64,000 nt of DNA, from assembly GCA_016290095.1 (NCBI GenBank), contig JAEESU010000019.1, forward strand, positions 62,001-126,000, given 5' to 3'. The position numbers and the translations under genes are program-made. How positions within the stretch are numbered: the stretch's first letter is position 1; each line of letters opens with the position of its first letter. Positions 16,709 through 27,325 of this stretch are shown piece after piece. This DNA comes from Clostridia bacterium (GTDB lineage Bacteria > Bacillota > Clostridia > TANB77 > CAG-508). The notes beneath the pieces were generated by a model that saw only the letters and a list, made by a program, of their open reading frames with translations, searched no databases and was not told the origin of the DNA.

Positions 16709-19700
16709 TTATTTTATGATAATATACGTAAAACTCTCGCCTATATACTCATATGTTGTTATATTATAATTCTTTGCAGTATTGTTTCCACCATCATCAG
16801 TAATAACGTTAGTAGCAACATCTGGATATGTATCATATAACATAAATTCAACTTTATAAGTACCTGTTTTTAATGTATCTTTCAATGTTAATTCTAAATC
16901 TGTAAATGATACTGAATTAGTATTATCATCTCCAACAACAGAAGCAATTTTTGCTGTATCAAATGCTTTATATTCATATTCAAATTGTTTAATAGAATCT
17001 AAATATTCAGCATCTTCTTCTGTAGAGTAAACTGTTCTATCAGCTTCTATAGGAGTTTCTAAAGTTTCTACTACATAGTCTTGAAGGTCTACTTTTTCAT
17101 AACTATTGTCATAAACATTATCATACATTCTTCTATAAAGTGAAATTGTAATATAAGGTCTTGCAAGTCCAGAAAGATAATCTACTGTAAAGTTTAGTTT
17201 ATGCTCTTCTGCGGCTATATATCCTATATTTTCAATGTTACCCTCTAGAACTTTTCCTGTAGAAGTATCAATTACTGCTTGCTGTGGTTCAATGCTTACA
17301 TCTAATCCATACACATCATTTATAATTTCTAGATATACATATGCATAATCTGATGCTTCTATTCCATAATACATACCATCAGCAGAACCAAAACTCTCTA
17401 CTTTAATTCTATATCTATTAGAATCAATTGAACAGTTTTCTGTTCCAATCTTAATTGCTGAAGTAGCATTTGATACTAAATCTGCAATCTTAATTCTTGT
17501 TGTACCATCTGCACTTGGATAATATTTTATTCCATCTAATTCAAAATACAAACCTAATAACTCTGAACCTTTTACTACATCCCACTCATCATCATCATTT
17601 TGATAATAGAAAGTAAGTTTTGTACCAAGTTTTTTATCAAAGAATCTTGTATCATGTACTCTAGAACCGCCTCTAATAGTAACATCATAATTAGTATCAA
17701 CATTTAAGAATACATCATTTCCTAAATATATTTTTGATTTTGACAAATTAGCATTAATATTTATTGTTGATTCACTATCATATATACCATATACTAAAGC
17801 TCCAATTTGGTCATCCAATAATCCAACTAATTCTTCTGCTTCTTCTCTTTCTCCATCATACTTTATATACATTCTAATATGTTGTCCTGTTGTAATAGCA
17901 CCATCGCTATTTGGAGTATCCGTAAACACAGCATTTTCGAAATTACTAATAAAGATAAAGTTTTCATACTCATAACCAAGCGAGTCTATATAATAATGCT
18001 GCCTTTCTCTTTTTTCATCATAGTTTTCATCTGTGCTTCCCATTACCTTAAATTCATCAAGCCTAAATTCATTTTTTCCTGCATTTACATCCGCTTGCGA
18101 TACAACGTAATAATAGTATTTTGGATCATTATTATCATATCTATCTATCATTGTAATAGTAGTTCCAACGGGATACACATATTCTGTAGTAATTACTCTA
18201 TATGAATCTTCATAATAATCTGCTATTTTATCTTGATTATAAAAATTTTCTTGTGCAAATTCAAAAAATGTTGAGAAACTACTCTTTGATGTAATATTTG
18301 TATTTGTAGTTGTAAACAAATCATATTGTACACCAGGAGCAATAGCACCATTATATCCCATGTATTGGTCTGTATCAGTTAATAGTGCAATATCTATAAT
18401 AATATCAGCAAAGCCTCTATTAAATGCATCTTTACGATATTCCAGTCTCATCTTAACTGTAAAATATCCTAGTTCTCTTTGCTCTGTAATATTATTTGAA
18501 TGGTAAAAGTAAAAGCTTAATGCTGGTGATGTTGTGGAGTTCTCTATTTTATATACTTCTGTTCCATCATATCTTGCCAAGCCAGTACTTGGATTATAGT
18601 AGAAATCCGTACTACCTACCATGCTCCAACCTGTATTTCCAGATTTCATTGTAATACCAAAATTATTATTTGCAGCATTTTGATCTAAATTAATATTTGG
18701 AATTGTATTTTTACCATATAATCCCACACCATCAATTAAATCAGTTTCAACACTACTCATTGATACAGTTGCATTTGGGAAAGAAATATTTTTTAATGTT
18801 AATTCATATGTACCAAAAGTTGAATGTTTTGTTGCAGTCATATTAAAAGAATAATAGTAAACATCTTGATCTGGCCCTGCATACCACATATAATATGCAT
18901 CTCCTGGTGGTGTTGGTGTAATATAACTTATGTATGTTGTTGGATTATAGCTACTATAATTGTTTTCAGTTATTTCAACATCATCTGGAACTTCTGTATT
19001 AAATCTCTCATAAACAGTATAGAAACCATCCACTAGAATGTCATGATTTTCTTTATGAATTCCTAAAACATAAGAACGGTTATAATTTCTGTCATCCCAT
19101 GACAAAGCTCCTCCAACAGAATAATTATGATTAAACATACCTGTATAAAGTGATGCATCTGTTTCATTAAATTCTGTACCAGCTCCTGTAGTTTCTCCTC
19201 CAGAGCCATCGCCTCCGCCTTCTGAACCATCACCTTCTGAAGAATCACTTGAATTACTTCTAAACAATCCAAAGAAAGTCATTCCGTTTACTTCACCATA
19301 TTCTGAGTTTGCATCTTCATCATTAGAAATATTTAAGTTAATACCAGAATAAATATATATTCTATTATCAACATTTCTCTCCAGTCTATCTGCATACGTT
19401 ATTTCTTGAACATCTGCTACTGGTAATAAAGTATTATTATCTATAATCTTTCCATCATCTATATAATATCTTATTTCTGTTCCAGCATTATTGTAAATAT
19501 TTCCATTTTTTGCGTAATAAGTATTTCCATCAGATCCCACTACTTTATCTACAATATTTACTGTTGCAATTTCTTCTGCTCCAGTATTTGGATTATCTAC
19601 TAAACTATAGAAAGAAGCTAATTTATTTGCACCATTTCTTAAATATAAAATTCCATTATTCTTTAATTTTAATGCAGATATTTGATTTAATGTAAAATAT

Positions 19701-22700
19701 CCATCTGGGTGTAGAGATGTACTATCTGTTGTTCCACTTAACCATAAAGCAGAAGCATCTACTATGACATCTGTAGCTCTTTGTAAAGATACTCCCTGTT
19801 TTGGAGAATCAATTGTCCCATAGTGTTTTATATTAATTGTTTTAGTTTGTCCTGTTGCTCTAGAAGCATTTCCTGAACCAAATATACTCTTATTGAATTG
19901 AATTGTATCATTATCACTTGTATCATATCCTGTTCCATCAACAGTAATATTAATCGTTCCTAAAACGCTTACAGTATCATAATTGAATGGTTTGGTTGGG
20001 TCCATAGACTCACCACCACCAAATATTGTTCCACCTATATCAATTTTACCTTTTGCAAAATTATTTTTACCTTTTGTAAAATCTTGTCCTTGATCAGAAT
20101 TATAAAAATCATCTATTGCTTGAAGTCCAACATTTACTACTGTATTTCCTTGTATAACTGAAGAGTTTGCACCTCCATAAACATTTTGTCCGACCACTGC
20201 ACCAGCGATATCAACAATCGCTGTAACATATCTAGAAGCATATGGATGATTATCATCTGTTTCGGGTGTTGGAATTGAACTATCACCTGTTAAAGCTGCA
20301 TTTCCACCGCCAAAAATACTTTCTCCTACTGTTGTAGTTCCTTCTGCATATATATAAGAATTTCCACTTACAACAGCAGTTGAACCATTTCCAGCAGCAT
20401 AAGCACTCTTAGCAACTATTGCATTTGTTAATCCAACTTTTGTAGAACCACTTACTGGTCCATTATTTCCTCCACCAAATACATGACCTGTTATTGAATC
20501 GCCTGCTGAATATATCAATTCTGAATCTTCTACAATTAGTTCCGTATTTCCAGAAACTATAGCAGTTTTACCATTTCCTCCACCAAACACATTTGATGAA
20601 GTTGCATCTTGCAATTTTACATAAGTGTTTCCTGCTACTTTACCGGGAACAGTTGTACCTGTTTGATTTTCTGCTCCATTTCCACCACCGTATACTTCAT
20701 TTTCAATATTTGCATTTGTAATAGTAACTCTTGTAGAACCAGTTGTCTCACCCTGGTCTCCACCGCCATAGACATTTTTTGAGGTGTAATTAGTTGTTGT
20801 CACAGTATTTAAAACAGATACAACTGTACTTCCAACATCAGCAGATTTACCACCACCAAATATTGAATTTGTAATGCTAGAATCTGAAATTAATACATTT
20901 GTATTTCCTGTTACATCACCTTTATTACCTCCGCCATATACATTATCTGTTACTATGGCATTATCTAGAGAAACTGATGTATTTTCTCCTACTTCTCCGG
21001 CATTTCCACCTCCAAATACGCTTTTAGCTGTTGCACTATCACTTAAAGCTACACTTGTATTTTCTTCTATATCTGCTTGGTTTCCACCACCATATACATA
21101 ATTTTTAATTGTTGAACTAATAACAGATACTGTGGTTCCACCATCTACCTTACCCTGATCTCCTCCACCATAGACATTTCCTACGTCTGTAGAACTTGAA
21201 TCATTTATAATATTTGCATTTTCTATTAATGTAACCGTATCACCACCAACAACAGCAGTCGAACCTTTACCGCCGCCAAATACATTTCCATTTACAGTTG
21301 CTTCATTTACATAAACATCTGTATTTCTAGTTAATGGACCAGCATCACCACCACCATATACATTTTCTTTTATAATGGCATCTGTTAATATATTAACATC
21401 TGAATCTGTACTTACGGTAGCAGTTGAACCTTTACCTCCACCAAATACACTTCCTTCTATTGTTGCTTCTGAAATTTCAACATCTGTACTTCCTTGTGTT
21501 GGCCCAGCATTACCACCACCATATACATTTACATTAACTATACTGTTATCATTTATAGTAACAACTGTGTTTCCATTTACTCTGGCTGTTTGTCCTTCAC
21601 CACCACCATATACACTATCTGTAATGGTAGATGAACCTTTTACTAATACTTCTGTATCTCCACTAATTATTGTTCCATTACCTTTTCCACCGCCATACAC
21701 ATTTTTAACAGTAGCCTCATCTGAACATTCTACATATGTATATTCTAATGTACCTGAAGAATTTGATCCTCCATATGCACCGGCTAAAACAGTTCCACCC
21801 TGTACATATACAGCTCTTTCATTTGTACCAACAATACCTGCTTGATTTCCACCATTAAATACATTATTAACTGTACCATTTTCATAAATATATACATTAT
21901 CACTTGTTGTATCATTTGTGATATTAGCTTGGTTTCCACCTCCATAAACTTCATTTACAAAAGTAGAATTTGTTTCACCTATTTTTACTAAAACATCGCC
22001 TCTTATAATTCCATTTACATTACATCCACCAAAAACTTTCGAATTTGGGAATGAACCACCATCTACAATTACTGTAACATCATCTAAAGATCTTGCTGCA
22101 GTACCTTCTTCACCTTTACCTCCACCATAAACATCACCTGTTAAAGTAATTGTATTATCTTCGCTTGAAATGTCTTGAATCTTAACTTCTGATGTTCCTG
22201 TTACAGTACCTAAAGCACTTCCTCCATAAATACTACCATAAAGATTTAAATTGTCATCTTCATCTGTAATATTTACAGATGTTCTTTGTAAAATATTAGT
22301 ACCAGAACCTTTGCCTCCGCCAAATACAACATCTGAATTAGAAGCAGTAGTTCCAATTGTTCCTCCAGAAACTGTAACCTTCGCTGCACCAGCAACGTTT
22401 CCTGATGTATTACATCCTCCATATACAGATTGATTTATTATTCCTCCACTAACATTTACAACTGTTGAACCTTGAATAGGTACTGCATTATTTACAGAAC
22501 CATTATCATTTGCTCCGCCAAAAACACTTCCAGCAATATTTCCACCTATTATATCAACAGTAGTGGCTACATCTAAATCATTGCTTCCAGACTCAATTTC
22601 GTGCATTTTCAATAAATATAAGGTTGCTGATGTATTTCCATAAACCCAACCATTATTATATCTAACGTACTTATTTCCATTTAAATTATATCTTATTGAT

Positions 22701-25700
22701 ACTCCTGTACCTGAAGTTTGAACTGTAAAGGCAGTAGGATTATTACTTAATCTTAAAGCATAATATGTTCTATTAAACTGACTATATGCATAAGCTTCCA
22801 AATAATATCCATTTCCATTTTTTATTCTATATGTATTTCCACTAACATTTTCAAAAGTCCATTGTATTGTAGAAGGAGGTACGGTTTCAGTAGAATAGCT
22901 TCCGTTTGCAACAGCAGTACCGTTTGCACTTAATACATATGATCCAGATGACAAATCATCATATCTTGAAATAAAATATGTATTTCCGTTTAGATTTGTA
23001 TTTTCCCTAGTTAATGTATATTGTTCTGCTGAACCTGCTGTTCCAACTATACCATAGTTTCCACCACCATATACATTATTGTGAATAATTGCATCTCCAT
23101 CAATGATTACATGTGAAGTAAATACTTGTCCTGAAGTATAAGCTCTTGTTGTTCCGAATCCAGCGCCAAAAACTGAACCTGCTGTAGCATTATAAAGTGA
23201 ATTACTAGTTCCTGCTGTACCAATTTCAGCATCTCCGCCTATGTAAACTAATGTATTTCCATCCATATGACCATTATTTGTATCATTTGGAGTTGTAGCT
23301 AAGAAACCATTTGAACCACCTGCAACAGAATATGCAACTTCTCCACCTGTTACTTGTATTATTCTATCACCATATGTTGTAGAAATACCTGCTCCACCAA
23401 CTATATTTTGAACAGAACCACCTTTAACTTTAATAAATGTTTTTGCAGTATTTGTGTTATAAGAACTTGTTGAAAGTCCACCAATTATATTTGCAATATC
23501 TCCACCTTCAACTATTAATTCTCTATTTCCAACATCATTTACTGCATAACCGTGTCCGCCAAGATATATTCCAGAATAAGGATAATCTCCAGTTCTTCCG
23601 TCAAAATAACTTCTACCAAATTCTCCGCTCTTTATTATAATTGTAAATGAATTTTTCCCTGAATAGCCTGTTACAGTATTTCTACATGTTCTTGAAGCTG
23701 TTCTATTATATATTCTAAGTTTTGTATTATCTTCATTTATTCTATCAAAATCACTTCCAGCAACTAATGTACCACTTGCAGTATATGCTGTTGTAAAGTA
23801 GTAATCTGCTCTACCTATCTGAATATTTTGATATAATCCTGATTCTATAACTAACCTATATTCTCTTCTATTTATTGTGCTTGCACTATTTGGTCCACCT
23901 TGTACTTGTGCCATTGTTCCTGTGAAAGTTCGAAGCCTATTGTTTACTCTTATTCTTCCATTATATGGAACTATTCCTCTACCTAATCTAATATTATATG
24001 TGTTTCCTACTAAATAATAATCTATATTGCTTGTTCCTGCATTATTTACATAATTGTTACCAGTAATAGTTAAAAAGTCGAATTGTGCATCACTATACAT
24101 AACTGATGATGTAGTATATATTATTCTAGCATCATTTCTATAATCATTTCCATCATATAAACTTGTTAAAGTAAATGCTTTTGGATTAGAACTTGTGTTT
24201 AAACTATTAAAATCTGTATACTCTCCCCTTAATAGGACAACTATGTTTAACTCCCTATTTGAAGCATTTCTAGCTACTTTATAACCTCCCCCATCTAAAA
24301 CAGTTTTTGCTCTAGATAAAGAATATATTGGGTTATTTATATCATATCCATTATTATTTGTATCAGTTCCATATGAACTTACAAAAATAACTGTAGCAGG
24401 TCTCCAATCAACATATAATTCTATAGTAACTTTCTTTGTATCTGGATCTACTGCAGTAGTTAGTGTTTGAACAAATGTAGTTCCATTTATAGTAAATGTA
24501 TATCCATCTTCATGTGTTGTCCATCCATCAAATCCAAGTCCTGCTGGTCTATCCATAAATGGATTATCTATTAAATCTATAGAAACATTACCATTTTCAA
24601 TTGGCACACATTTTATATATGTGATTAAATATTGTTTTTCATTAGCATCTGCAGAAATACGTCCTGTAACCGGACTTGTAACTGCTCTTACCATAAAATT
24701 ATCTGGCAATGCAGTTATTGCATAATTATTTGCATAAATTACAGTTACTGAATAAGTATAAGTATCACCTGAAACAACCCATCCATCACTTACCATAGAA
24801 TTTCCAGTTAATATTAAAGAATCATTTGTTACCTCATGATAGAAATTAACATTTGTATTTAATGCATCCATCCAAGTCTCTATAAAATTGCTTGCATTTG
24901 GAATATCAAATGACATTGTCCAATCAGCTTCTGTATTTAGTTTTATGTTTGGTGACTCAATAGTAGCTGTAAATGTACTCTTATATCCTATAAAAATATC
25001 ATGTCCTAATACAAAATTTGGATTTAACATATAATTATTATATGTTAAATAGTTACGATCATTTTCGTTTCTAAAATACAAAGTGAGACGTAATAAATAA
25101 TATGTTCCTTGTTTTGTCCATCCTGAGGCATTCATACTTGTGCCAGATAATGTCAAAGTATTGCCTGATGCAGCAAATGTAATTCCTGGATTTGCAGTTC
25201 TTGTTGTATTTGAATCAAATCCATTACCATTAGTATTTTGGAATGTTAAAGTAATAGTCCAAGGATCATCTGTCATATTTAAATCTTCATTAGAACTAAA
25301 AGAAATTCCAATATCATTATAATATCTATTTAGTCCAGAACCCATTTCAAAACTTTGCATTATTATTTGATTTGCACCAATTGTTGTACTATGTACATCA
25401 TAATATTCAGTAGTTGGTGTTGATGACCATGTTGCAGTTTGAAAATATTTGTCTGATGGAACTGGCGCTTCTGTATAATCATAACCATGATAATTAATTG
25501 TGACTTCTGCTAGATTTTCACCTTCTTTATAAAAATTATTCTCTGCTCTACCTGTTCCATTTTCAGTATAATTTAATCCTAAATAATAGTTCTTATCAGA
25601 CTCATAATCATCTATAGTTACAGTATTTTCCAAAACTGGATTAAAAGAAAACACTGCATATGGTGAAAATTCATCTGTTATGAATTCAATTGTATTATCT

Positions 25701-27064
25701 TTTTTATAAGAAATTGAGATTCTTTCGTCAACTAGTTCTTCATTTTCAATTTCACCTGTTACTTCATTAAGTGTTCCATTTAAAACAAAATGCCTTAGCC
25801 AAACATTTCGTCCATCTAGCTTTCCTCCCAATTCTGTATCAGAAACAATTTTTACTTTTACAGACTCAGAATAGTCAATTGGTTCATACTCTATTCCATT
25901 TGAGTCAACAATTGATATATCATATGCAAGTAACATGTCTGCTTCATCATATTCTTCATCACCATCAATATATGTAGTAACATTATTTTGCATATTAATA
26001 CACTCTATAGAACAATCATATGGAATAAATCCTGAAATTGTAATAATTGTACCTGTAGATTGTATTGTATTTTCTAGCTCCTGATTATACAAAGTTAGTG
26101 TACCTTCGCCATCTATTACTATTTTTGTGCTATAAACAACATCTAGATTTATAGTTTTATCATTATATTCTTCATCTGATAAATAATACTTTGTAGAAGG
26201 CAAATATTCTGTACTGCTTTCCTCTGGTTCGCCATCTGAATTTCTCATTCCTGTTATCGTTCGCATAGGTGCTTTTGTTTGAGTTTCCACTTTGTTTTCT
26301 GAAGTAACATTATTTTCTACAACATTTTCAACTTCATTTACTACAGCGTTTTCGACTTCATTTGCTACAACATTATTTTTAACTTCGTTTGTTATAGTAT
26401 TTTGAACTTCATTTGAAACTGTATTCTCTGATACTGTATTTTCTACAGTTTCTATTGTTTCATTTGTTATTATATTAGTAACTGTATTTGTATCAGAAAC
26501 ATAATTGCCTACACCATTTTCACTAGATTCTTCAGTTGTTACCTCTGTTTCAACTGTATTTTCTACTATAGTGTTTTCATTTTCTGTTTTTTCTATTTCT
26601 TGTTCATCTATGTTATTTGGAGTGTTAATGTCTTGTAATTCATTTTCTGAAGATGTTTTAATTGAACCTGATTCAAGTGTTTGTGAAGATCTAGTAAGTG
26701 ACCTTGGTGTTTCATTGTTAGAGGTCTCTGGCTCAATCACTTCTGGTTCAACTGTTTCTGGTTCTTCTGGTTCTTCCGGTTCTTCTTCTGTTACATTGTT
26801 TTTTATGAATCTTGATGTTTTATATGATTGAACTTTATCTGGTAACAATACATAATACTTACCATCAGTATCTTGATTTATTGTTAAACTAGCAGTAAGT
26901 GGCGTTTTTTCTGTACCCTGTTCTGTAAAAACTGCTGTTACTACTGATTCAGTTCTTGTTAAAAATCCAAACCTATAAACTACAATCAAGAAAACAGCTA
27001 TAATTGCAACAATTATAACATTTCTTACCCTCTTTTTATTTAATCGTTTATCTCTCCTTGACAT
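16709..27064 (-). CDS. Giant 3451-residue surface protein with beta-repeat (GGG) array
   Basis: One N-terminal helix (residues about 13-32) anchors or exports the protein. Residues about 90-280 are low-complexity, rich in E, P, N, T and V (PEEPEEPE, then NEV/ENT repeats). Folded extracellular parts follow to about 1340. A domain resembling a ricin-type trefoil lies at about 1351-1488 (NTYRIKNGNGYYLE). Then comes a long array of roughly 30- to 40-residue units with the core V(Y/F)GGGN-G (about 1338-2350, some 30 copies), typical of right-handed beta-helix adhesins. The last 1000 residues hold further beta-sandwich-like regions. There is no LPXTG motif, so anchoring may be by the N-terminal helix. 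The start follows GGGAG. It is probably the structural product of the neighbouring TasA/SipW gene group. Confidence 0.75.
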   Translation of the reverse strand: MSRRDKRLNKKRVRNVIIVAIIAVFLIVVYRFGFLTRTESVVTAVFTEQGTEKTPLTASLTINQDTDGKYYVLLPDKVQSYKTSRFIKNNVTEEEPEEPEEPETVEPEVIEPETSNNETPRSLTRSSQTLESGSIKTSSENELQDINTPNNIDEQEIEKTENENTIVENTVETEVTTEESSENGVGNYVSDTNTVTNIITNETIETVENTVSENTVSNEVQNTITNEVKNNVVANEVENAVVNEVENVVENNVTSENKVETQTKAPMRTITGMRNSDGEPEESSTEYLPSTKYYLSDEEYNDKTINLDVVYSTKIVIDGEGTLTLYNQELENTIQSTGTIITISGFIPYDCSIECINMQNNVTTYIDGDEEYDEADMLLAYDISIVDSNGIEYEPIDYSESVKVKIVSDTELGGKLDGRNVWLRHFVLNGTLNEVTGEIENEELVDERISISYKKDNTIEFITDEFSPYAVFSFNPVLENTVTIDDYESDKNYYLGLNYTENGTGRAENNFYKEGENLAEVTINYHGYDYTEAPVPSDKYFQTATWSSTPTTEYYDVHSTTIGANQIIMQSFEMGSGLNRYYNDIGISFSSNEDLNMTDDPWTITLTFQNTNGNGFDSNTTRTANPGITFAASGNTLTLSGTSMNASGWTKQGTYYLLRLTLYFRNENDRNYLTYNNYMLNPNFVLGHDIFIGYKSTFTATIESPNIKLNTEADWTMSFDIPNASNFIETWMDALNTNVNFYHEVTNDSLILTGNSMVSDGWVVSGDTYTYSVTVIYANNYAITALPDNFMVRAVTSPVTGRISADANEKQYLITYIKCVPIENGNVSIDLIDNPFMDRPAGLGFDGWTTHEDGYTFTINGTTFVQTLTTAVDPDTKKVTIELYVDWRPATVIFVSSYGTDTNNNGYDINNPIYSLSRAKTVLDGGGYKVARNASNRELNIVVLLRGEYTDFNSLNTSSNPKAFTLTSLYDGNDYRNDARIIYTTSSVMYSDAQFDFLTITGNNYVNNAGTSNIDYYLVGNTYNIRLGRGIVPYNGRIRVNNRLRTFTGTMAQVQGGPNSASTINRREYRLVIESGLYQNIQIGRADYYFTTAYTASGTLVAGSDFDRINEDNTKLRIYNRTASRTCRNTVTGYSGKNSFTIIIKSGEFGRSYFDGRTGDYPYSGIYLGGHGYAVNDVGNRELIVEGGDIANIIGGLSTSSYNTNTAKTFIKVKGGSVQNIVGGAGISTTYGDRIIQVTGGEVAYSVAGGSNGFLATTPNDTNNGHMDGNTLVYIGGDAEIGTAGTSNSLYNATAGSVFGAGFGTTRAYTSGQVFTSHVIIDGDAIIHNNVYGGGNYGIVGTAGSAEQYTLTRENTNLNGNTYFISRYDDLSSGSYVLSANGTAVANGSYSTETVPPSTIQWTFENVSGNTYRIKNGNGYYLEAYAYSQFNRTYYALRLSNNPTAFTVQTSGTGVSIRYNLNGNKYVRYNNGWVYGNTSATLYLLKMHEIESGSNDLDVATTVDIIGGNIAGSVFGGANDNGSVNNAVPIQGSTVVNVSGGIINQSVYGGCNTSGNVAGAAKVTVSGGTIGTTASNSDVVFGGGKGSGTNILQRTSVNITDEDDNLNLYGSIYGGSALGTVTGTSEVKIQDISSEDNTITLTGDVYGGGKGEEGTAARSLDDVTVIVDGGSFPNSKVFGGCNVNGIIRGDVLVKIGETNSTFVNEVYGGGNQANITNDTTSDNVYIYENGTVNNVFNGGNQAGIVGTNERAVYVQGGTVLAGAYGGSNSSGTLEYTYVECSDEATVKNVYGGGKGNGTIISGDTEVLVKGSSTITDSVYGGGEGQTARVNGNTVVTINDNSIVNVNVYGGGNAGPTQGSTDVEISEATIEGSVFGGGKGSTATVSTDSDVNILTDAIIKENVYGGGDAGPLTRNTDVYVNEATVNGNVFGGGKGSTAVVGGDTVTLIENANIINDSSSTDVGNVYGGGDQGKVDGGTTVSVISSTIKNYVYGGGNQADIEENTSVALSDSATAKSVFGGGNAGEVGENTSVSLDNAIVTDNVYGGGNKGDVTGNTNVLISDSSITNSIFGGGKSADVGSTVVSVLNTVTTTNYTSKNVYGGGDQGETTGSTRVTITNANIENEVYGGGNGAENQTGTTVPGKVAGNTYVKLQDATSSNVFGGGNGKTAIVSGNTELIVEDSELIYSAGDSITGHVFGGGNNGPVSGSTKVGLTNAIVAKSAYAAGNGSTAVVSGNSYIYAEGTTTVGESIFGGGNAALTGDSSIPTPETDDNHPYASRYVTAIVDIAGAVVGQNVYGGANSSVIQGNTVVNVGLQAIDDFYNSDQGQDFTKGKNNFAKGKIDIGGTIFGGGESMDPTKPFNYDTVSVLGTINITVDGTGYDTSDNDTIQFNKSIFGSGNASRATGQTKTINIKHYGTIDSPKQGVSLQRATDVIVDASALWLSGTTDSTSLHPDGYFTLNQISALKLKNNGILYLRNGANKLASFYSLVDNPNTGAEEIATVNIVDKVVGSDGNTYYAKNGNIYNNAGTEIRYYIDDGKIIDNNTLLPVADVQEITYADRLERNVDNRIYIYSGINLNISNDEDANSEYGEVNGMTFFGLFRSNSSDSSEGDGSEGGGDGSGGETTGAGTEFNETDASLYTGMFNHNYSVGGALSWDDRNYNRSYVLGIHKENHDILVDGFYTVYERFNTEVPDDVEITENNYSSYNPTTYISYITPTPPGDAYYMWYAGPDQDVYYYSFNMTATKHSTFGTYELTLKNISFPNATVSMSSVETDLIDGVGLYGKNTIPNINLDQNAANNNFGITMKSGNTGWSMVGSTDFYYNPSTGLARYDGTEVYKIENSTTSPALSFYFYHSNNITEQRELGYFTVKMRLEYRKDAFNRGFADIIIDIALLTDTDQYMGYNGAIAPGVQYDLFTTTNTNITSKSSFSTFFEFAQENFYNQDKIADYYEDSYRVITTEYVYPVGTTITMIDRYDNNDPKYYYYVVSQADVNAGKNEFRLDEFKVMGSTDENYDEKRERQHYYIDSLGYEYENFIFISNFENAVFTDTPNSDGAITTGQHIRMYIKYDGEREEAEELVGLLDDQIGALVYGIYDSESTININANLSKSKIYLGNDVFLNVDTNYDVTIRGGSRVHDTRFFDKKLGTKLTFYYQNDDDEWDVVKGSELLGLYFELDGIKYYPSADGTTRIKIADLVSNATSAIKIGTENCSIDSNRYRIKVESFGSADGMYYGIEASDYAYVYLEIINDVYGLDVSIEPQQAVIDTSTGKVLEGNIENIGYIAAEEHKLNFTVDYLSGLARPYITISLYRRMYDNVYDNSYEKVDLQDYVVETLETPIEADRTVYSTEEDAEYLDSIKQFEYEYKAFDTAKIASVVGDDNTNSVSFTDLELTLKDTLKTGTYKVEFMLYDTYPDVATNVITDDGGNNTAKNYNITTYEYIGESFTYIIIK

Positions 27065-27234
27065 ACAATACTCCCATTATGTTTTAATTATACATTCATA
27101 TTCTATCATAGCAGCAGTGAAAATTAAAGCTTTTTTTGTTTTTGTAACATAAATGAAAAATACCTTTAACATTAGTATTTTCTGGCATTTAAGCCAAGTT
27201 TTAAATCAAAAGAAAATATATTATTTTAAAGTAC

Positions 27235-27270
27235 AAAAAGCAAGCCTTATTGTTTAAAGACTTGCTTTTA
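27235..27270 (-). terminator. Terminator after the TasA-like gene
   Basis: AAAAGCAAG and CTTGCTTTT pair around an AT-rich loop; on the minus strand the stem is followed by TTTTT. It separates the 372-residue gene from the giant gene. The remaining space (27065-27325) holds only AT-rich DNA, which should contain the promoter of the giant gene. Confidence 0.65.
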
Positions 27271-27325
27271 ATATTTATAATTAAAACTAAGCTAGATTTT
27301 AGTTTAATTTTGCTTACTCCATAAA

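Noticed and set aside
16513..16719. Plus-strand 68-codon frame after the CGG of the 16440 gene
   Set aside because: It is what a +1 shift would give, but it reads through a strong terminator and has no protein-like pattern; the zero frame is the plausible product.
20040..23050. CRISPR-like or DNA tandem repeat array
   Set aside because: The repeats are protein-level VYGGG units in one long open frame with variable DNA, not identical direct repeats with spacers.
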